A program made the position numbers and the translations under genes. The notes beneath the pieces were generated by a model. That model was not told the DNA's origin. It did no database searches and saw only the letters and a program-made list of their open reading frames with translations. A stretch of 64,000 bases of DNA from contig CALYBL010000029.1 in assembly GCA_944412495.1 (NCBI GenBank), positions 1 to 64,000 on the forward strand. Direction: 5' to 3'. Positions 63,352 to 64,000 of the stretch are shown piece by piece; the first letter of the stretch is position 1, and the number at the start of each line of letters is the position of its first letter. The DNA is from an uncultured Clostridia bacterium (GTDB taxonomy: Bacteria; Bacillota; Clostridia; Oscillospirales; Acutalibacteraceae).

Positions 63352-64000
63352 TCAGTTTTTGCTAAAGCGTATATTTAATTTTTGCAGCGCCTTTTTCTCT
63401 ATCCTGCTGACATACGATCTGGATATATTAAGCAGCTTTGCCACCTCACGCTGTGTAAGCTCATCTCGGCCGGAAAGGCCGTACCTCAGCCTTATAACCG
63501 TGCGCTCTCTTTCGTCCAGCACATCGCATATATATTCCTTTAGCTTCTCCGACTTCATTTTCATGTCTATATCATCGGCTATGCAGTCGTCCTCGGCGAT
63601 TATATCGCTCAGCGTCAGCCGGTTGCCGTCGCTGTCGGTGTCTATCGGGTCACTGATAAATACGTCCTGCGAGCATTTCTTCATGTTTCTGAAATGCATG
63701 AGTATTTCATTTTCTATGCATTTTGCCGCATATGTCGCAAGCCTTATCCCCTTGTCCGGCTTATATGTAGTTACCGCCTTTATAAGACCTATTGTACCGA
63801 TTGATATCAGGTCGTCCTGATCGCGCTGTGCCGAATAATATTTCTTTATTATGTGTGCTACAAGCCGCAGGTTATGCTCTATCAGCTGTGAGCGCGCCTC
63901 CATGTCCCCCTCCTCCTTATATCTCTTAAGAAGCTCTTTTTCCTCCCTTGCCGTAAGCGGGCGCGGGAACGATCCCTGCGAGGTTACGTGCAGGATAAAA
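63352..64000 (-). CDS. sigK: RNA polymerase sporulation sigma factor sigma-K, 5' end beyond window
   Basis: The frame is open from the window edge to the stop, about 215 residues. An internal ATG at 63903 is not the start: the upstream frame continues as SFPRPLTAREEKELLKRYKE, the typical sigma-K N-terminal part. Region 2 (DLISIGTIGLIKAVTTY), VFISDPIDTDSDGNRLTL between regions 2 and 4, and the region-4 helix-turn-helix (LTQREVAKLLNISRSYVSRI) are all continuous. Sigma-K drives late mother-cell genes of sporulation. The pro-sequence and start lie outside. No skin element interrupts the visible part. Confidence 0.93.
   Translation of the reverse strand, partial: FILHVTSQGSFPRPLTAREEKELLKRYKEEGDMEARSQLIEHNLRLVAHIIKKYYSAQRDQDDLISIGTIGLIKAVTTYKPDKGIRLATYAAKCIENEILMHFRNMKKCSQDVFISDPIDTDSDGNRLTLSDIIAEDDCIADDIDMKMKSEKLKEYICDVLDERERTVIRLRYGLSGRDELTQREVAKLLNISRSYVSRIEKKALQKLNIRFSKN

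Noticed and set aside
63352..63903. sigK starting at the ATG at 63903
   Set aside because: The upstream frame has clear sigma-K sequence up to the window edge, so this ATG is internal.

Overview
The window comes from a Gram-positive, endospore-forming member of the Clostridia, most likely the Oscillospiraceae/Ruminococcaceae group. The evidence is a GerA-type germinant receptor operon, a sigma-K gene running off the right edge, Clostridia-style small proteins (DUF1292, DUF951), a Bce-type peptide-resistance locus, FtsEX with an M23 hydrolase and a Ctp protease, and GGAGG ribosome-binding sites before nearly every gene. Most genes lie on the minus strand. There is no rRNA, CRISPR array, intact IS element or prophage. 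One tRNA is present.

Layout. 0.2-5 kb: two cell-wall enzymes, one fusing a GHL10-like domain to an amidase and one a GHL10 lipoprotein. 5.5-8.2 kb: a flavodoxin, DUF1292, and a promoter-driven stretch without a clear gene that ends in a strong terminator and a coding remnant. 8.2-11.2 kb: cysK diverging from a TauE/SafE permease split into two genes, then an XRE regulator. 11.4-16.3 kb: lysA, engB and lon. 17-21.3 kb: a four-gene germination operon (A-C-D-B) with a recognisable sigma-G promoter. 21.4-25.1 kb (plus strand): alkD-like, nfeD, stomatin, fabV. 25.4-35 kb: a mixed region with an acetyltransferase, an SGNH protein, a DUF4097 lipoprotein facing a MerR regulator, rlmD, panE and two lipoproteins. 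35.8-41.2 kb: a PucR-type regulator, ftsE, ftsX, an M23 hydrolase and a Ctp protease, which together form a regulated septal-hydrolysis module.

41.7-51.1 kb: mnmA, a repeat-rich gap, an AT-rich zinc-ribbon gene, tRNA-Thr(GGT), a methyltransferase, an M18 aminopeptidase, a lytic transglycosylase with coaE, tsaC/sua5, prfA and DUF951. 51.4-55.2 kb: a beta-helix surface protein, a monofunctional glycosyltransferase and a small lipoprotein. 55.2-63.1 kb: a BceRSAB-type system (response regulator, DUF6054, intramembrane-sensing kinase, ABC ATPase, ten-helix permease) next to an ABC-2 pair with its own promoter. 63.35-64 kb: sigK, cut by the window edge.

The least ordinary items are the GHL10-amidase fusion, the orphan strong promoter at 7.35 kb, the direct-repeat operator before bceA, and a dispersed hairpin repeat (about 42.97, 43.4 and 59.3 kb), one copy of which lies inside the Bce gene cluster.
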